Source of the DNA: Actinomycetes bacterium
Lineage (GTDB): Bacteria > Actinomycetota > Acidimicrobiia > Acidimicrobiales > Palsa-688
NCBI GenBank assembly: GCA_021816565.1
Contig: JAKAXN010000296.1
Span: forward strand, 1-5,909
Direction of reading: 5' to 3'
Length of the DNA stretch: 5,909 nt
A program made the translations under genes and the position numbers. Shown here in pieces: positions 4,962 through 5,909 of this stretch (the stretch's first letter is position 1; every line of letters starts with the position of its first letter). The notes beneath the pieces were generated by a model. That model was not told where the DNA came from and made no database searches. It saw only the letters and a program-made list of their open reading frames with translations.

Positions 4962-5909
4962 TCAGAGGGTCCCGGCGTCGAGCTCCTCGAGGACCCGGGC
5001 GGCCCGGCGCCGGACCTCCGCCATGTCGCCCAGGCGGTCCAGGTTGCGCACCGCCGGGCGCATCCGGTGGTTGCGGGCCAGTTCCGCCCGGTTGGTGTCG
5101 AGGAAGTGCCAGTAGAGGGTGGTGTAGGGGCAGGCGTCCTCCCCGCTGCGCTTCTTGGGGTCGTACCGGCAGCCCCGGCAGTGGTCGCTCATCCGGTTGA
5201 TGTACGCCCCGCCGGCGGCGTAGGGCTTGGTGGCCATGCGGCCCCCGTCGGCGTGCAGGGCCATGCCGATGACGTTGGGCAGCATCACCCACTCCGCTCC
5301 GTCGATGAAGCTGGCCCACATCCACTCCACCAGCTCCGCCGGACTGATCCCGGCCAGCAGCCCCAGATTCCCCAGGATCATCAGCCTCTGGATGTGATGG
5401 GCGTAGGCGTGCCGTCGGACCGACCCGAGGGTGGCGGCCAGGCACCGCATCGAGGTCTGCCCCGTCCGGAACGCCGGGGGCAGGGGGCGCCCGGCGCCGA
5501 AGTGGTTGGCCGAGCGGTACTCGGGCATCCACAGCCAGTACACCCCCCACACGTACTCCCGCCAGCCCAGGATCTGGCGGAGGAAGCCCTCGGCCGAGGC
5601 GATCGGGACCGCACCGCCACGGTAGGCGTCGTCGACGGCGTCGCAGACCTCGCCCGGCAGGAGCAGCCCCAGGTTGAGGTAGGGGCTGAGCAGGCTGTGG
5701 GCCAGGTGCCAGCTCCCCTCGAGCATCACGTCCTGGTGGGGCCCGAAGCGGGGGAGCACCTCCTCGACCACGTGTCGCAGCCGGGCCAGGGCGGCCCGCC
5801 GGGTGGTGGCCCAGGTCCCGGCCGGGGCGTCGCCCACCGCCCCGGCCGGCAGGTCGTCGAGCAGCTCGCGGTCCGAGCGATCCAGCCCGGTGGTCTGGGG
5901 TTGCGGCCA
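4962..5909 (-). CDS. Fe-S cluster (6-4) photolyase/cryptochrome-like protein (FeS-BCP family), N-terminus missing
   Basis: The frame stays open to the window edge, so 315 C-terminal residues are seen of a protein normally about 500 long; the N-terminal alpha/beta antenna-binding domain is outside. Numbering from the edge, the FAD-binding helical domain shows HSLLSPYLNLGLL (71-83), GWREYVWGVYW (115-125), YAHHIQRLM (169-177), WVMLPNV (207-213), ADGG (220-223), TKPY (227-230) and YINRMSDHC (236-244). Four cysteines, C156, C244, C247 and C260, have exactly the spacing recalled for the [4Fe-4S] ligands of Agrobacterium PhrB (350, 438, 441, 454), and H172 falls at the position of its active-site histidine 366. 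The enzyme should use FAD and blue light to repair (6-4) photoproducts in DNA, though some relatives are photoreceptors. A GTG at 5837 is only an internal codon: the sequence upstream of it continues to read as protein. It is convergent with the CYTH-CHAD gene, with no visible regulatory link. Confidence 0.92.
   Translation of the reverse strand, partial: WPQPQTTGLDRSDRELLDDLPAGAVGDAPAGTWATTRRAALARLRHVVEEVLPRFGPHQDVMLEGSWHLAHSLLSPYLNLGLLLPGEVCDAVDDAYRGGAVPIASAEGFLRQILGWREYVWGVYWLWMPEYRSANHFGAGRPLPPAFRTGQTSMRCLAATLGSVRRHAYAHHIQRLMILGNLGLLAGISPAELVEWMWASFIDGAEWVMLPNVIGMALHADGGRMATKPYAAGGAYINRMSDHCRGCRYDPKKRSGEDACPYTTLYWHFLDTNRAELARNHRMRPAVRNLDRLGDMAEVRRRAARVLEELDAGTL

Noticed and set aside
3512..5200. 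A 562-codon plus-strand ORF in another frame over the CYTH-CHAD gene and into the photolyase gene
   Set aside because: Its translation is low-complexity Pro/Arg/Gly/Ala, and it runs through two genes confirmed by conserved motifs.

Overview
The window is very GC-rich. Its genes end codons almost always in G or C, use GTG starts, and include an Fe-S type photolyase and a CYTH-CHAD fusion. This suggests a high-GC actinomycetote, perhaps an Acidimicrobiia-like lineage; the taxon is inferred from composition and gene style only. I find six protein-coding genes, four complete and two cut by the window edges, and no tRNA, rRNA, CRISPR array or insertion sequence.

Left half (about 1-3222), all on the minus strand and read right to left. 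A zinc-dependent dehydrogenase of the glutathione-independent formaldehyde dehydrogenase type (2083-3222) comes first. It is followed by a mandelate-racemase-type enolase superfamily enzyme (862-1980), a small histidine-rich protein with a lysine/alanine tail (437-781), and the first 71 codons of a membrane transporter of probable MFS type (1-213). The gaps are 102, 80 and 223 bases. The first two enzymes plus a transporter look like a small catabolic cassette for a sugar acid or other hydroxy acid, but the substrate cannot be read from the sequence. Each gap carries structure: GC hairpins after the dehydrogenase, a terminator-like hairpin after the His-rich gene, and two inverted repeats in an AT-richer patch just upstream of the transporter.

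Right half (3360-5909). Diverging from the dehydrogenase, a 522-residue CYTH-CHAD protein (3360-4928, plus strand) is predicted to act on or bind polyphosphate. It converges, with only 33 bases between stops, on an Fe-S cluster (6-4)-photolyase/cryptochrome-like protein (4962-5909, minus strand) whose N-terminal part lies beyond the window. Its four cluster cysteines are all present.

The least ordinary item is the 114-residue His-rich protein. It has 22 histidines, mostly in HxH spacing, fused to a histone-H1-like AKKAP tail, and sits among metal-dependent enzymes. I do not see strong evidence for a wholly new multi-gene system here.
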